Source: Hyalella azteca (lineage: Eukaryota > Arthropoda > Malacostraca > Amphipoda > Hyalellidae). From it: 64,000 bases of DNA. A program made the translations under genes and the position numbers. Positions 31,921 through 45,100 of this stretch are shown in pieces. Location: contig NW_025947668.1 of assembly GCF_000764305.2 (NCBI RefSeq), positions 62,001-126,000 on the forward strand, in the 5' to 3' direction. Under the pieces are notes generated by a model. It saw nothing but the letters and a program-made list of their open reading frames with translations. It made no database searches and was not told the origin of the DNA. Each line of letters begins with the position of its first letter. Within the stretch, counting starts at the first letter, position 1.

Positions 31921-32243
31921 GTCCTGCATCGTTAATTGTTACAAGCATCGATCCACAAGAAAAGTTAGTAATTCGCAAGACACGCCACCATGCAGCCAGC
32001 TTCGGCTCTCAACTTTTTTCGAGCATTAATTGTGATCACCAAAAAGGTCGAGAGAACAACTTCAAGTGCAGATGGTTCTTGAGCAAGGAATGAGAACTTC
32101 AGATCGAATTCCTAAAAAATTGACCATAAATTAGAGCTGCTGAAATATTTCGTTCCTGAATCTCGTTGGAACGCTTTGGCTGCATGAATAAAGCGTAGGT
32201 AATTGTTATTTCACCTAATATTATAATACAATACATATAGCTT
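31921..32243. repeat. 323-bp chimeric insert copied from 27664-27986
   Basis: Identical to 27664-27986 and bounded on both sides by adapter junctions. It is evidently one end of a mate-pair fragment pulled into the gap from about 3.9 kb away. Confidence 0.95.
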
Positions 32244-32280
32244 TGTCTCTTATACACATCTAGATGTGTATAAGAGACAG
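32244..32280. other. Nextera mate-pair junction adapter 2 (artefact)
   Basis: Same palindromic junction, trimmed by one base (TGTCTCTTATACACATCT plus reverse complement). Immediately after it the sequence resumes at the equivalent of 42493. Confidence 0.97.
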
Positions 32281-32995
32281 ATCTAAGATAGATAAACAAC
32301 AAACGAGATCGATGCTAGCGCTAGTACGGCGATGAGTTAACACAAAAGAGCTAAGCACCCGCATTGATTTTTTGCATTTAAATTTCTTTAATATCCAGCA
32401 AATTAATTATATTCTTATTACACATATGATAAGGAAGTTACGGCAATATCATTCACTTACACTCCAAGCATAATCTTCACGACAAATCTCAATTCCTCAA
32501 CAACCGATAGCGGTCGTCGTATAGATGACTTGACGCTAGAAGAGCCGCCTGGATAACCTAACGGTTCAGGGTTCGCTTTGATAACCTGATGCTAAAAGGG
32601 CAGCCTTGCATGACTACCTGACGCTGAAGGAGTTGCAACGATAAATAGACGCTACAAGGGTCGACTTGATAAATTGACGCTATAGGGGTTTCCTTTAGCG
32701 ATCTCTCACTTCTTGGACTGCAGAAAGTCTGCTGCTTACGGGGCTCAGGTAACAGTACTTGTATGGCACAGGATCTGCCGCTAACGGGGCTCTGGTAACA
32801 GTACTTATATGGCAGAGGATCTGCCGCTTACGGGGCTCTGGTAACAGTACTTGTATGGCAGAGTATCTTCAGTTTACGGGGCTCTGGTAATAGGACTCGT
32901 AGGGCAGAGGATCTACCGCAAACGGTGCTCAGGTAAAAGTACTCGTAAGGCAGATGATCTGCCGCTAACAGGGCTAAGGTAACAGTACTCGTGTG
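32281..32995. repeat. Duplicated segment and 46-bp minisatellite, copy A
   Basis: 32281-32700 matches 42493-42912 almost exactly. From about 32715 a 46-bp unit (GGATCTGCCGCTTACGGGGC then TCTGGTAACAGTACTTGTAT) repeats six to seven times and ends some 10 bp before the donor of transglutaminase exon 13. Confidence 0.85.
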
Positions 32996-33009
32996 GCATA
33001 GGACTTTAC

Positions 33010-33149
33010 TTGTTGAGTTCGAGGGCTCTTGGCCTGAGGAGTCCCGAGCCGTCAACACTGAGAGAGCATTTAGTGAGCTCCTGATCCAAGGGGTTGGTGA
33101 ACGAGAAGACCACGTCACAGGGCTGACCTCGCTTCACCACGTCCGGAAC
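33010..33149 (-). CDS. Tg: Transglutaminase exon 13: beta-barrel 2
   Basis: After CGTCGGTCAG, phase 0, it reads [20 protein letters not shown] then [20 protein letters not shown] and RALELN, ending phase 2 at CAA/GTAAAG. FSFTNPL and the GxGL turn are C-terminal-domain signatures. The 46-bp minisatellite begins about 10 bp beyond its donor. Confidence 0.92.
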
Positions 33150-36100
33150 CTGACCGACGTTTACACTTCATTAATCACTTCAAGGGCTTGCGTAATCAAA
33201 TAACTGCATAAATTATTTATTTAGAATCTTTGCATCTGAAAGTGGCCAGCAAAAAGCACGATAAAAGATGCACTACACAACTGAATATATCTTGTACGAG
33301 ACTCAGGCTGCAGGATGGTCTCGTACTTGGATGTCGAGCGACGGCTTGAGGACCTGGAAGTCGTCCTCCTCCGTCCAGGTCTGGTCGGTCTCGGTCACCC
33401 GGCAGATCGCGTACATCTTGATGAGGCAATGCTCGATAAGCTTGCGCCAGTACTCCTTGTAGGTGATGGTCAGCGCCAGTTCCTGTGCAAACAAAATATT
33501 TTTACCACCCATTACCATTTATTTAGCAGCCCACCCGGTGTTGCTCAGGTTGGATAATTCCTGAGACTTGGGAATTCCGTTATTCCGGAAACCATGGACA
33601 ATTTTTAAGCCGATAAACTATAATTATTTTTATATAATTAAAAATTTTCCTCAGATTTTTTTTATTTTCCTCAGGAAAGTACCATTTTCATAAATATAAT
33701 TACTATAACTTGGTTACGACATAGATTCTAAGAAGACCACTCGACGAGCACTAGCCTGCTCCTGCTTTGGCCCGAGCTTGATCTGTCCCTCAGCCTTCTT
33801 AATGATGGTGTGGTTGACGCCGGTGTAGTAGATGGAGCGAGCTGTCAGCGCCGCCAGAACAGTGCGCGGCTCATCGGACTCATTACGTACTGTGATCTGC
33901 GTGGGTCATGATTATTCTGAAGGTTATACTTAATTACTCGGTTAACCAATCAAATGGTCGAGAATTAAATAACACTCAATAAATATTATTTGCTCTAATC
34001 TCCGACCAGATAAGAAATAAGTAGAGGCAAACGTATCAAAATAATTATGTATCACACGCTGAGAAATACGAGTGACATTCAAGATAAGGCTAAAATATTA
34101 AAATTCACGGTTTCACTATAAACTGATATTATTTGCTGCACTGTCTCAGCATTTTTTAGAAAAATATAAAATAATAAGCAGCGCTGACCAAATGGTGAAG
34201 AACTAATAGAACCGAATCTCAGACAAATAATCCTCCGGACCACAAACTTCAATGACACTTGAAAGACATAGAATGAAGAATTCAATGGAGGAAAAAACTA
34301 TGAACACACCAGCACAGACATCAACGCCATGAGGCTACTTCAACTGTGCTCTAAACTATTCGTACTTAAAAGCCTGGCGCTGAGAACTGCCAGCAGGGAC
34401 ATCAAGTTCTCACCTTGACTTTAAAGTCCTCGCCCACTTTGATGCTCTCGAGCTCCTCTAGCACGAAGACGCAGTCCTCGCTCACGTTGTCGCGCATGGC
34501 GTAGTAGCGCTGCGCGCGCTGCGTCCCGCGCACGGCGTTGTGGATCGCCAGGCGCTCAGCCGCCGAGCCTGACGTATCAACGGAGCTAATTTATACAGTC
34601 TACAGTAAACATTAGGAGCGTATCTACTTTCAGTTTCCTGTTTTCAAAATATACCTAATAGGTTCTCTTTGTAATATTTAAATTTTCCAAATTGACTTAT
34701 AAAATTAAAATATTAATGATAAAATTTATTAAAAATTAAAATATTAGTAATAAAATTTAAAATATTATTAATAAAATTAAAATATTAATATTTGTAAATT
34801 TCCAGATTTACTTAAACATTTTGATCTCGTACAAACTCTGAAGCTCAATGAATGTCAAAAATATCCCACGGAGGTTTCACAGCGGTCTACGCTAGCATTA
34901 AATATTGCGTTGAAACATTATAGAAGCCTCAATCAAACTTAAAAATTAGTAAAAAGGCCACCAAGCCACCTTAACGACACTATGAATTTAAATAATAAGC
35001 AAAAAATAATCCAGCGACCCTTCATTGCAATAAAATACTCACCTTCAGGATCTTTGTACAGAGCACACACGTCCTCCCGGTCATTTTCATCGTTTTCATC
35101 GTCACCGTCGTAGCCAACCTTCTTTGTCAGCACCTGTACAAATTGGAAAATGTTAAATTTGCATCTGGAATAAATCCGACCATTGTCTTTCGTTCCAACG
35201 AAAGCTTATTCGTCCCCACACGGTAGCAGCAACGATGCATCACAGATTTTCATTAACATGCTAACTCGTTTAAAATTGTAACGTATTTCCCGCTGGCTGA
35301 CCGACCATACGACCGAAGAATTACTGTTCAAGCATTCAAATCTAGAATTGGATCAATTAATCGCTTTTTTAATAAATACTTGTAATTATTAATACAAATA
35401 AGTAATAACTTTTAATTCATTATTTCATTATTTCGAAAAATCCTGCGCACCATCCTGCCGATGTGGAACTGATTGAGCTTGAGTCTGGAGAAGCCCCAGT
35501 CGGAACTCTCGTCCTCGCCCCAGTGCATCATGTCGGCGTTGACCTCAGCAAAGACGAAGGGGCAGTCATAGTTCAGTCCAACGTCGCCTCGTCTGATGGC
35601 CTCCAGGGACGCTGGGCCGCACTGCATCTTGTCTGTCGGGTACAAGAGGTTGTTTTGAAATAGAATAGAAGTGTCGGCACTGAAGAAATAGGCCCATGGC
35701 CTGTGAGGAAAAGATCCTGAAGGTGCGGTCAGTATTCTATTACAATGAAGGCTCGCTGGGTTATTTTATGAACGGCTTTTGAACGGCTTCTAATGCTTAT
35801 TTTGGGCACAAAAAGAAATCAATATCAAGAAATTAAAAAAAGGAAATTTTATACGTTGAAGTCAAAAATTTCTGTAACTTAGAACTCGTTGCGAAGAAGG
35901 ACTCACTGTTGCTCTCCTCCTGGGGCGTGGCGTCGATGGCCTGCCAGCCGCCGTACCCCTTGGGCAGGTCGGGACGCGTCATCCACACTTCGTTCCACAC
36001 GTGGAAGTTCCAGATGGAGTCGAAGCTGTCGCCGTCGGGGCCGCCTTCGATCTCGTCGCCGGACTTCGTAAAGAATTTGTCGACCGTCAACGACGAATTT

Positions 36101-39100
36101 GTGTCGTGAGCCGACACGAAATTTGTTACGGAGCGACACGGGATGCCCAGGGCGCGGCAAACTGAAGGAAGTTCGAGTTATACATTAGAATCAGTTCACA
36201 TGTTTCGGCACCTTGAAAGAAAAACTAGCAAAAAATCCAATTGAGTGCCCACAACACCAAAACTACAATGATTTTACATAATTTTCATCGCAAAAAAATA
36301 ATAAGATTGAATACATGCTGAATCATAACTATCAATAAATATTACAAATACTGCATTCTATTATTTAAAATGTTAAATGGTAGCATAGTTAGTAAGATAA
36401 GAAAGATACTATTGTTAGGCAAGTCTCACTCGTGGTTGCTACGGCCGAGAAGACCCAGCACTGGCCGTACTTGACGGGGCGGTAGCCCTGCTTGATGTAC
36501 TCCTCCAGGATGCGCACGGACCCCGTCCACTTGAAGGGCGGCGTGCCTCCTGTGTAGTCCGTGCTCCAGTTCCCTTGCAGGATGCCGTCATCGTTCGAGT
36601 CGTTCACCTGCAGTCAAGTACTTGCTTAAGAAGATAATTAGAGGCCAATTGGATAACAATATCCGGAATAGCACACTGTCGTAGTTTGAGTCGCCAGTCA
36701 GCGAGAGCATCACTAGGGAACAGCTTTCTTACCGTCTTCCAGTTCAACGCATCTTGGAACACGTACATTTTTTCTTGCAGTAATCATTGCACTATATAGT
36801 CGCTTTCAAATGTAACATATTTATTATAACGATCACTTTCTGCTCGCCCATGGACAACTATGCTTTAGATCATCTCACTGAGCACCATGTTTGCGACGAC
36901 CCAATATCAAGCACCACGTAACAAGTATTTCTAAGGCCCCCACTCATATTTCTGAGGCCCCACTCACCCCAGCAGAAATGGCGCGCACCACCTGCACGGG
37001 GTTGCCTCTCTCAGAGTGGGCCAGGTTGGCGGCGGGCATCTCGAGGAGGTAGACGGCGACGGGCAGGACGGCGTCATCAAACTGTCCAAAAGCCCAAGGG
37101 CGGCCGCGAGCTTGTCGGTACTGCCCCACGTACACCTTGCCTCGGTCGTTGATCACGTACTCGTGCCTCTGCGCGTCGTCCTCCAAGTACACCGAGTCGT
37201 CTGTGCAGACACGACGGTAATCATACCAATTGTGCCAGTCTTAGGAGCTTGGCAGGAATTATAAATGCATTGAGGCAATTTAAAACGAACGTGGATCACA
37301 AGAAACCTTGCATTTATTACAATTTTATTATGATATTCGCTGCCCGAGCGAATATAATAATAAAGTTGTATGATATCTAAATAAATAGCAAAAGTATGAT
37401 TATCTAAATAAATAGCACTAAACAGTGGTAGAGATACAAAACTTGTCTTTATGCAGATATTCTAACGGAAGAAATACTAATTCTTGAAGCAGATTTCAAG
37501 GAAATGCCAATAGTTTAGGCGTTAGTTAGACTCACCCTTGCACCAGGGATTGAAGAGGATGAATATGTCGGTATCCTGAGAGTGCAGGACGGTGTTCTTG
37601 TTGAGGGAGCGGTCGTGCAGGCCCGTGCGTACGTTGAGCCTCCAAATACCAACGGGCACGGACGCCGGCACGTACACCTGATGGTACGTCACGGTTATTG
37701 TGATACAAGGCTATTACATAGACCGTAGACCACATGCGACACATCTTTATCACTAACTGCGACGTATCATAGTGATTAAATGAGATATAACTTTGTGACT
37801 ACATGCGATACATCTTTGTAACTAAATACGGCTCATCTTTGTGATCACATGCAACGCATCTTTATGACACATTCAATGCGAGCTCGACTAAGGAAAACGT
37901 TACCTGTACTGTCATGTTTCATGAGCACAGTTACCAGAGTTGTGGCATGCTTGCATGCGTATGGTTTGAACGCAATAGAAAATTCACAATTTCCAGGAAT
38001 CAATTGTACTAACTAACGTTATTATCGAAACTTCTTGGGATTTCGTTCACCCATACAAGTGATACAACCCCACTAATAAGACCAAACATGTTATTATTAT
38101 TTCACGCGTCTTCTGCATGCCTATTACCCATTCATCGGAATGTCATAGCATCGGCAAACACGTGATTACAAATCACAATAAAAACCACTTTCTAATGACG
38201 GTAACTATCGATACTGTCATCATTTACATAGAAACATACCGACTGCCTCCATACCGACTGCCTCCATACCGACTGCCATCATACCGACTGCCTCCATACC
38301 GACTGCCATCATACCGACTGCCTCCATAACGATCAAATAAATTATTAAAGTTAAGATTGCAAAGACTTAACTTACTTTCGAACGAGTTTAGATGCAATGC
38401 AAGTGACGTAAATGCTTGATGGCAAAAGCTTCGCTGAAACCCCGAGATGGAATGGGGAAATAATCTGCAAATGATATTCAGTTATAATGGATGCAATAAC
38501 TTGTCAGTAACGGCGAGCACATACGTTCAGTAATAACAATAGCTTTCGAAGCACTCGCTCTAAGATGGTGTCCTGCCACCCACCTGGACCACCACCCTTG
38601 ATCACCATTAAACACCATTAAATTAAAACAGTAACTCTGCCTATTGAAATGATTAACAGCCAATAGAGTAAGGTATAGTGTAAATAGCACACCATGTTAG
38701 CATCTGGTACGTAATATTAGAGAATATTAGAGTATCTCTTTCGTACTTGATGGTAAACCGCAGTCACGGCGACACTGCGGGATCTTCAAGGGGTAATCGA
38801 TCGTAAAACGTTAGGAAACACATGTTCTACACGACCAAAGCCTTTCTCTTGCTCCATTCATAGGCCACTTTGAAAATAAGAATAAATACTAACGGGAAGA
38901 TGATTCTCAGGTCCTGAGGAACAGACAATAGCTTCAGAAAAAGTATTTTACAAGTAGCAAGGTGACATCATCAGAGTATTACCTTACTTCGTTCCTTACG
39001 GGAATGCACTTTAACACCTTGATGCAACCCTTGAAGAATGATTGACAGAATTTACTCCATGACTTTCATTTAATAATTTCATAGTTATTCAACATATTGA

Positions 39101-42100
39101 GGTCGTGAGCAATTTGAGGAACTGCAGCGAACAAGTAACGAACTGCCACGAAGAACTTGCAGTCCGCTACCGTACGTTCGAACCAAATCTTAAACCCGGA
39201 ATTGATTGTAAGACACGACATTTGTCTTAAAACCAATCTAGAGAAGACACGGCATTTGTCTTACAGCCAAATAAAAAGACGTACAGTTGTGGAGCTACAT
39301 GGACAAGTCTTCGAAGCTCCAATAATCACCAATCACCACCACCACCAAATAAAAAGAGACGACATTTGCTGGCCTTAGGAACAAAACTATAACGTCAAGC
39401 GTGTTATCCTCTGTATAACAGTGGTTTCCAGATCTTTCCAGTACACGACCTCTTTCCGCAGTCCCATTCTTTTCATGACCCCCATTGTATCCGATTCAGA
39501 TACTTACCTAGATTAATCATAGCAAAGGAAGAAAATTAATCACTGCTGATCGTTAAAACGTTCATTTCGTTGACTAACGACTATATATAAACTAAATGAT
39601 GTCGTTTAATTATAACGATGTCCTGCATTGTTAACATTTACAAGCATCGCTCTATAAGAAAGTTAGTGATTCTCAAGACATGCCACCAGCCAGTTTCGGC
39701 TCTCAATTTCTTTTGAGCATTAATTTAGATCACCAAAAAGTTCGAGAAAACCACTTTATGTGCAGATGGTGCATAAGCAAGGAATATTGAAACTTTTAAG
39801 GCTAATTCCTAGAAAATTTATTCACCGTTTTTCCCAACCTTTGCTCCAGAATTTTTAACGTTAATCTTAAATCTGTCTACCGCGCCATATCGTGTTGAGG
39901 ATGTATGTGACACCAAAATTGTATGTATTTGTCCAATACATTACATTGACTATCAAATTTTTTAGTTATGTAACGGCAACCTATTTGGTTGGAGTGATAA
40001 AACTTCCCTAATTTGCAAAAAACGCTATGCGTTAAACATTATAGACTGCGTCACGAGCAAACTCTTAACTTGCACCTTGCGATGTACAGAAAAAAAAGTG
40101 AACTTTAATAACGTATTTCTGTAGTCGTTTGAATAAACATCTTTCAAGGCAGATTGAATGCAGAGGTAACAAATAAGCGAAATAAAGCCAAAGCATTTAT
40201 TGGTCGTCTATAAGCAGCGATCAAACTGAAGACATGATTTTTATACGAGCGGCTAAATGGCACTCAGATTTAATACGCTATGGGGACAGTTTAGACTATC
40301 TAAATTTAGTAACGTGCACAGTTGATGCTTTCAACCATAAATTTTCCATTAAATGCATGCCTTGAAAATAAATGAGATCGCGACAACTGGAAGGTAATCA
40401 CAGAGCTGCCAGCATTACTACGCTTCTAAGAACAGCAATTTATTACAAATTAAAGTTCACAGAAGTAAATCCAACAGTACGTGCCTCTCGTATGTTTGGT
40501 ACGCCAAAATTATTTCATAGTAGCAGATGATGAGGACTGAAATCATTGTGTTAAATCGCATAGCGTGTTCAGGGCATCGTTCAAAATAAAAATCTTAAAT
40601 ATTACAGTCGCCGAAAGTCACTTTTCAATCACTCGTGCCTCGTAACGCAAGCTCATTAGCATGCCAACAAACAGTTTGAACTGACAATCTTGCACAAATT
40701 AAAAAATAAATTCAGAGCTTTAGGCTTAAATTCGATTATTTTTAAGCGCAATAGATCGTGGACGAATTATACACATGTCCGACGCAAAATACGATTAAGT
40801 AACTGCACATGATTCCATCTGATAGGTTTATATATCGAAATGAGAATATAGAACTTACAGGGAAGAAAAATTAAGATAATAGAACTTAAGAGAAACTCCA
40901 AGCATATCAAGCAGCTATGTATATACGCATACGCAATTGAATAAAAATATAAATAGTTTTTTCATGGGAACCATAATTCCTGATAAAAATATCATAAAGG
41001 TATCATATCAGACAAAACTACATCATTTAACAACTTCTATCGTACGACCAATTTTTCATTGCAAATAGACATTACGCTAAAAAAATAATAAACACATTAT
41101 AGCATTTTTTGCACTAAGGTGACAACACATACTTCATTGTAAAAATGTTCGTATTACTGTAGTGAACTGTTCCCAGGAAGACGTGAACGCTTTATCAAAG
41201 GTTTAAAAAACGCGTCTCAAATCCTACCAACACCTGAACTTTTAATCTTTAGCATTAAGATAATCAGCTTCTGGAGCGCATCAAATCTAGCCATGTTGCC
41301 GTATTATGTCGTCAGCATTAAAACACAGTTTTGCAATTTGCTAGGTGAAAATAATAACGACATTCGCGTCAGATATATGTATCAAAAATAATAGAACTGT
41401 CACAACTATTATTCCATTAAGAGTCTAAAACCACAAGTAGCTGTGTTCATGATATACACAAGCAAGAACATCAATGAAGTAAGTCATCGTCATGACACAT
41501 TCGGTACCGCGCAACTTTTACCACATTATAGTCTCACACCAGCCACCATGTGCAAGCACACGTCAACGCGACGTTGGTGACGTTGCAAACCAAAATGTCG
41601 CTCGTCTCACTCCTTGACAACCTCGGTCAGATGGGTTATTCCCTCGACAAAGCACACGTCAACGCGACGTTGTTGACGTTGCATACCAAAACGTCGGTCG
41701 TCTCACTCCTTGACAACGTCGATGGTCTTGCTGCCCGCGATGTCGTAGAGTTCCTCGGAGCTGAAGGAAGCCACCAGTTTCCTCTCTCCGTGGATACGCG
41801 GAGTGAAGCGGAACGTGTACTCGAACTTGCCGCCCACCGCCACGGTGCTGTGCAAACATAAATCATACGTCAATAAAAATTAGCAGCATTATAACAAATA
41901 TAAAACTCATATGTCCTTATTATGCATATATTAATTGTTAGCGAACTGAATACATGGTAATACAGAAACATTTCATTTAGACAACGCAGAGAGAACATTG
42001 TCCGCTTAGGTCTTAAAATGAAACTAAATACAATACAATGCACTGAATGTTGATGATTGCTCTAGAAGTACCAAAATAACGACTTAATAAACTCAAATTT

Positions 42101-45100
42101 AAAGTTAGAAACTCAACTCATAACATTAAGCTAATCAGATAAAAACAAAGAACACCAAACAACTATAAGTATGCGCCGAACAAAACAATAGGAACAAATA
42201 ACAACGGAACACAGGCGAAAAAAGAGAATCACTCAAAGTTGACGAGGCCGTGAACACGGAATCTAACTGGAGAAGGAAATTAGAAGGAAAAATTCCATTA
42301 GCTGCGTGAAGTTAAAGTAATGTGTTAAAAAATGTTTAACTTGGTTTAAAAGGGCAAGAGAAAAATCACGACAGTGAACACGGATTTCTTACGGCACTTG
42401 AACATTCGGGTCGTGTTCCCTGCAACGAAGAAAATGATGAGTGTAAGCACATTTTTCAGGGCTACGTATCTAATGAAGCACGAATGTACAGTATCTAAGA
42501 TAGATAAACAACAAACGAGATCGATGCTAGCGCTAGTACGGCGATGAATTAACACAAAAGAGCTAAGCACCCGCTTTGATTTTTTGCATTTAAATTTCTT
42601 TAATATCCAGCAAATTAATTATATTCTTATTACACATATGATAAGGAAGTTACGGCAATATCATTCACTTACACTCCAAGCATAATCTTCACGACAAATC
42701 TCAATTCCTCAACAACCGATAGCGGTCGTCGTATAGATGACTTGACGCTAGAAGAGCCGCCTGGATAACCTAACGGTTCAGGGTTCGCTTTGATAACCTG
42801 ATGCTAAAAGGGCAGCCTTGCATGACTACCTGACGCTGAAGGAGTTGCAACGATAAATAGACGCTACAAGGGTCGACTTGATAAATTGACGCTATAGGGG
42901 TTTCCTTTAGCGATCTCTCACTTCTTGGACTGCAGAAAGTCTGCCTCTTACGGGGCTCAGGTAACAGTACTTGTATGGCAGAGGATCTGCCGCTAACGGG
43001 GCTCTGGTAACAGTACTTTTATGGCAGAGGATCTGCCGCTTACGGGGCTCTGGTAACAGTACTTTTATGGCAGAGGATCTGCCGCTTACGGGGCTCTGGT
43101 AACAGTACTTTTATGGCAGAGGATCTGCNGTTTAGGCGCTAGTTAGACTGACCCTTGCACCAGGGGTTGAAGAGGATGAATATGTCGGTATCCTGGGAGT
43201 GCAGGACGGTGTTCTTGTTGAGGGAGCGGTCGTGCAGGCCCGTGCGTACGTTGAGCCTCCAAATACCAACGGGCACGGACGCCGGCACGTACACCTGATG
43301 GTACGACAAGGTTATTGTGATGACTTAACGTACACATAGACCGTAGACTGCATGCGACGCATATTTGTGACTAATTGCGACACATCTTAGTGATTAAATG
43401 CGACTAATCTTTGTGACTAAATGCGATTTTTCTTTGTGACTAAATGCGACTTATCTTTGTCACATAACTGCGACACATCTTAGTGATTAAATGCGACTCA
43501 TCTTTGTGACTAAATGCAGCTCATCTTTGTGACTAAATGCAACACATCTTTATGACCACGTGCGGTTCGTCTTTGCGACTAAATGCGTTCATCTTTGTGA
43601 CTAACTGCGACTCATCTTTGCGACCACATGCAACACATCTTCATGACTACATGCGACTCATCTCTGCGACCACATGCAACGCATCTTTATGACTACATGC
43701 GTCACACATTTATAACACATTTATATTCGAGCACGACTACGGTAAACGCGTGTGCTTTCATGTTGCACGGGCAAAGTTATGAGTTGTTTTGTGTTTGCAT
43801 GCGTAAGGTTTGAGCGCAATAGAACATTCACAATATTCAAGTACTGTGTGTACTGACTAACGTTATTATCGAATGTTCTGGTGAATTCGTTCACCCCCAA
43901 AAACCCCACCAATAAGACCAAACATATTTTTATTTCACTTGTGTTCCGCGTGCCAATTTCCCTTTCATCGAAATGTCATAGCATCGGCAAACACGTGATT
44001 ACAAATCAGAATAAAAACAACCTATCAAATAACGGTAACTATCGATACTGTCATCATTTACATAGAAATAACATTAACGAAGGTTAACTTATCCGTAGAT
44101 CGAAGATTAACCCTCCGTCTGCTGACGGTAGCCCAAGTTACCAGGCTTTTACAAACAGGTGGGACATAAGATGGTAAAAGAAATGACTAAATGATGGGAC
44201 TGATAAGTATGATTAATTTAGTCCGTGGCAGACCTGGAGCACAAGGTCCTTGCCCCGCGTGCCAGGGTCGATGCGAACGTCCCAGTCGTTCTTGCTCTTA
44301 GTGAAGCTCCTGTTCTCCACGGCGATGACGGCCATCGTGCCCTTGGTGACGGAAGGCCTGGGTCCTGACCAACCGCAGAACAACACATATTACCTCACAA
44401 CCATAGATTATAAAACTATTTTTAACAATTACAAGAAAAAAATGTGCAAAGGTTATTTAAAAAGGTAAATCAAAGGTACCAAAATTGGGAATCAGTTCCA
44501 AGGAAAAAAAAATACAGAAGGTATTTAAAAGGTAAATCAACGGTACCAAAATTGGTAATCAGATAATTTATGAAGAAAAGTTTTTAATTATTTCATTAAC
44601 ACGGGTTTTAATTTTCAGTTTTAAGTTTTACTCAGGCAATATCATTCATTTTGTACACTTACCGAAGACAAAATTAAGAATGACTCGGTCCTGCTCGAAG
44701 TCGATATTACGCTCTTTGAAGCGGATGGCGAGGTAGAATGTCTGGCCCCTTCTGAGGACGGGCTTGGGGGAGTTGACATCGTGTACCTGATCGAACTTGA
44801 TGGTGTTGTGCTGCGTGGCGTTGTCCTTGATGTAGAAGTGAATGCGGTCCACTCGGTTGATTTCCGTCACCTCCGCTGCAAAAGAGTAGCAAGATAACGG
44901 GTACCACAAAATGGCTGAACATAATCACTGCATCACAACTAATGATGTGGCTTTAATCCCCGCCGCTGCGACTCAACCCAACACAGCTTTGACAGAAATA
45001 TGTTCAAGCAGCAGCTTCAGTGACTTAATTCAACACATCTTTATGACTACATGCGACACATCTTTATGACAACTTTGTTACCCAACAGAAGATATTCAGA

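Larger units (their letters stand above)
41024..42492. other. 1,469-bp segment absent from copy A
   Basis: It contains transglutaminase exon 14, its 3' flank and AT-rich intron. In copy A the adapter-bounded insert stands in its place. Confidence 0.85.

Noticed and set aside
32099..32302. 67-codon minus-strand ORF containing SVSYTHLDVYKRQ
   Set aside because: That peptide is the translation of the Nextera junction palindrome; the ORF is an adapter artefact.
35889..36160. Arg-rich ORFs on both strands
   Set aside because: Out-of-frame shadows of transglutaminase exon 7.
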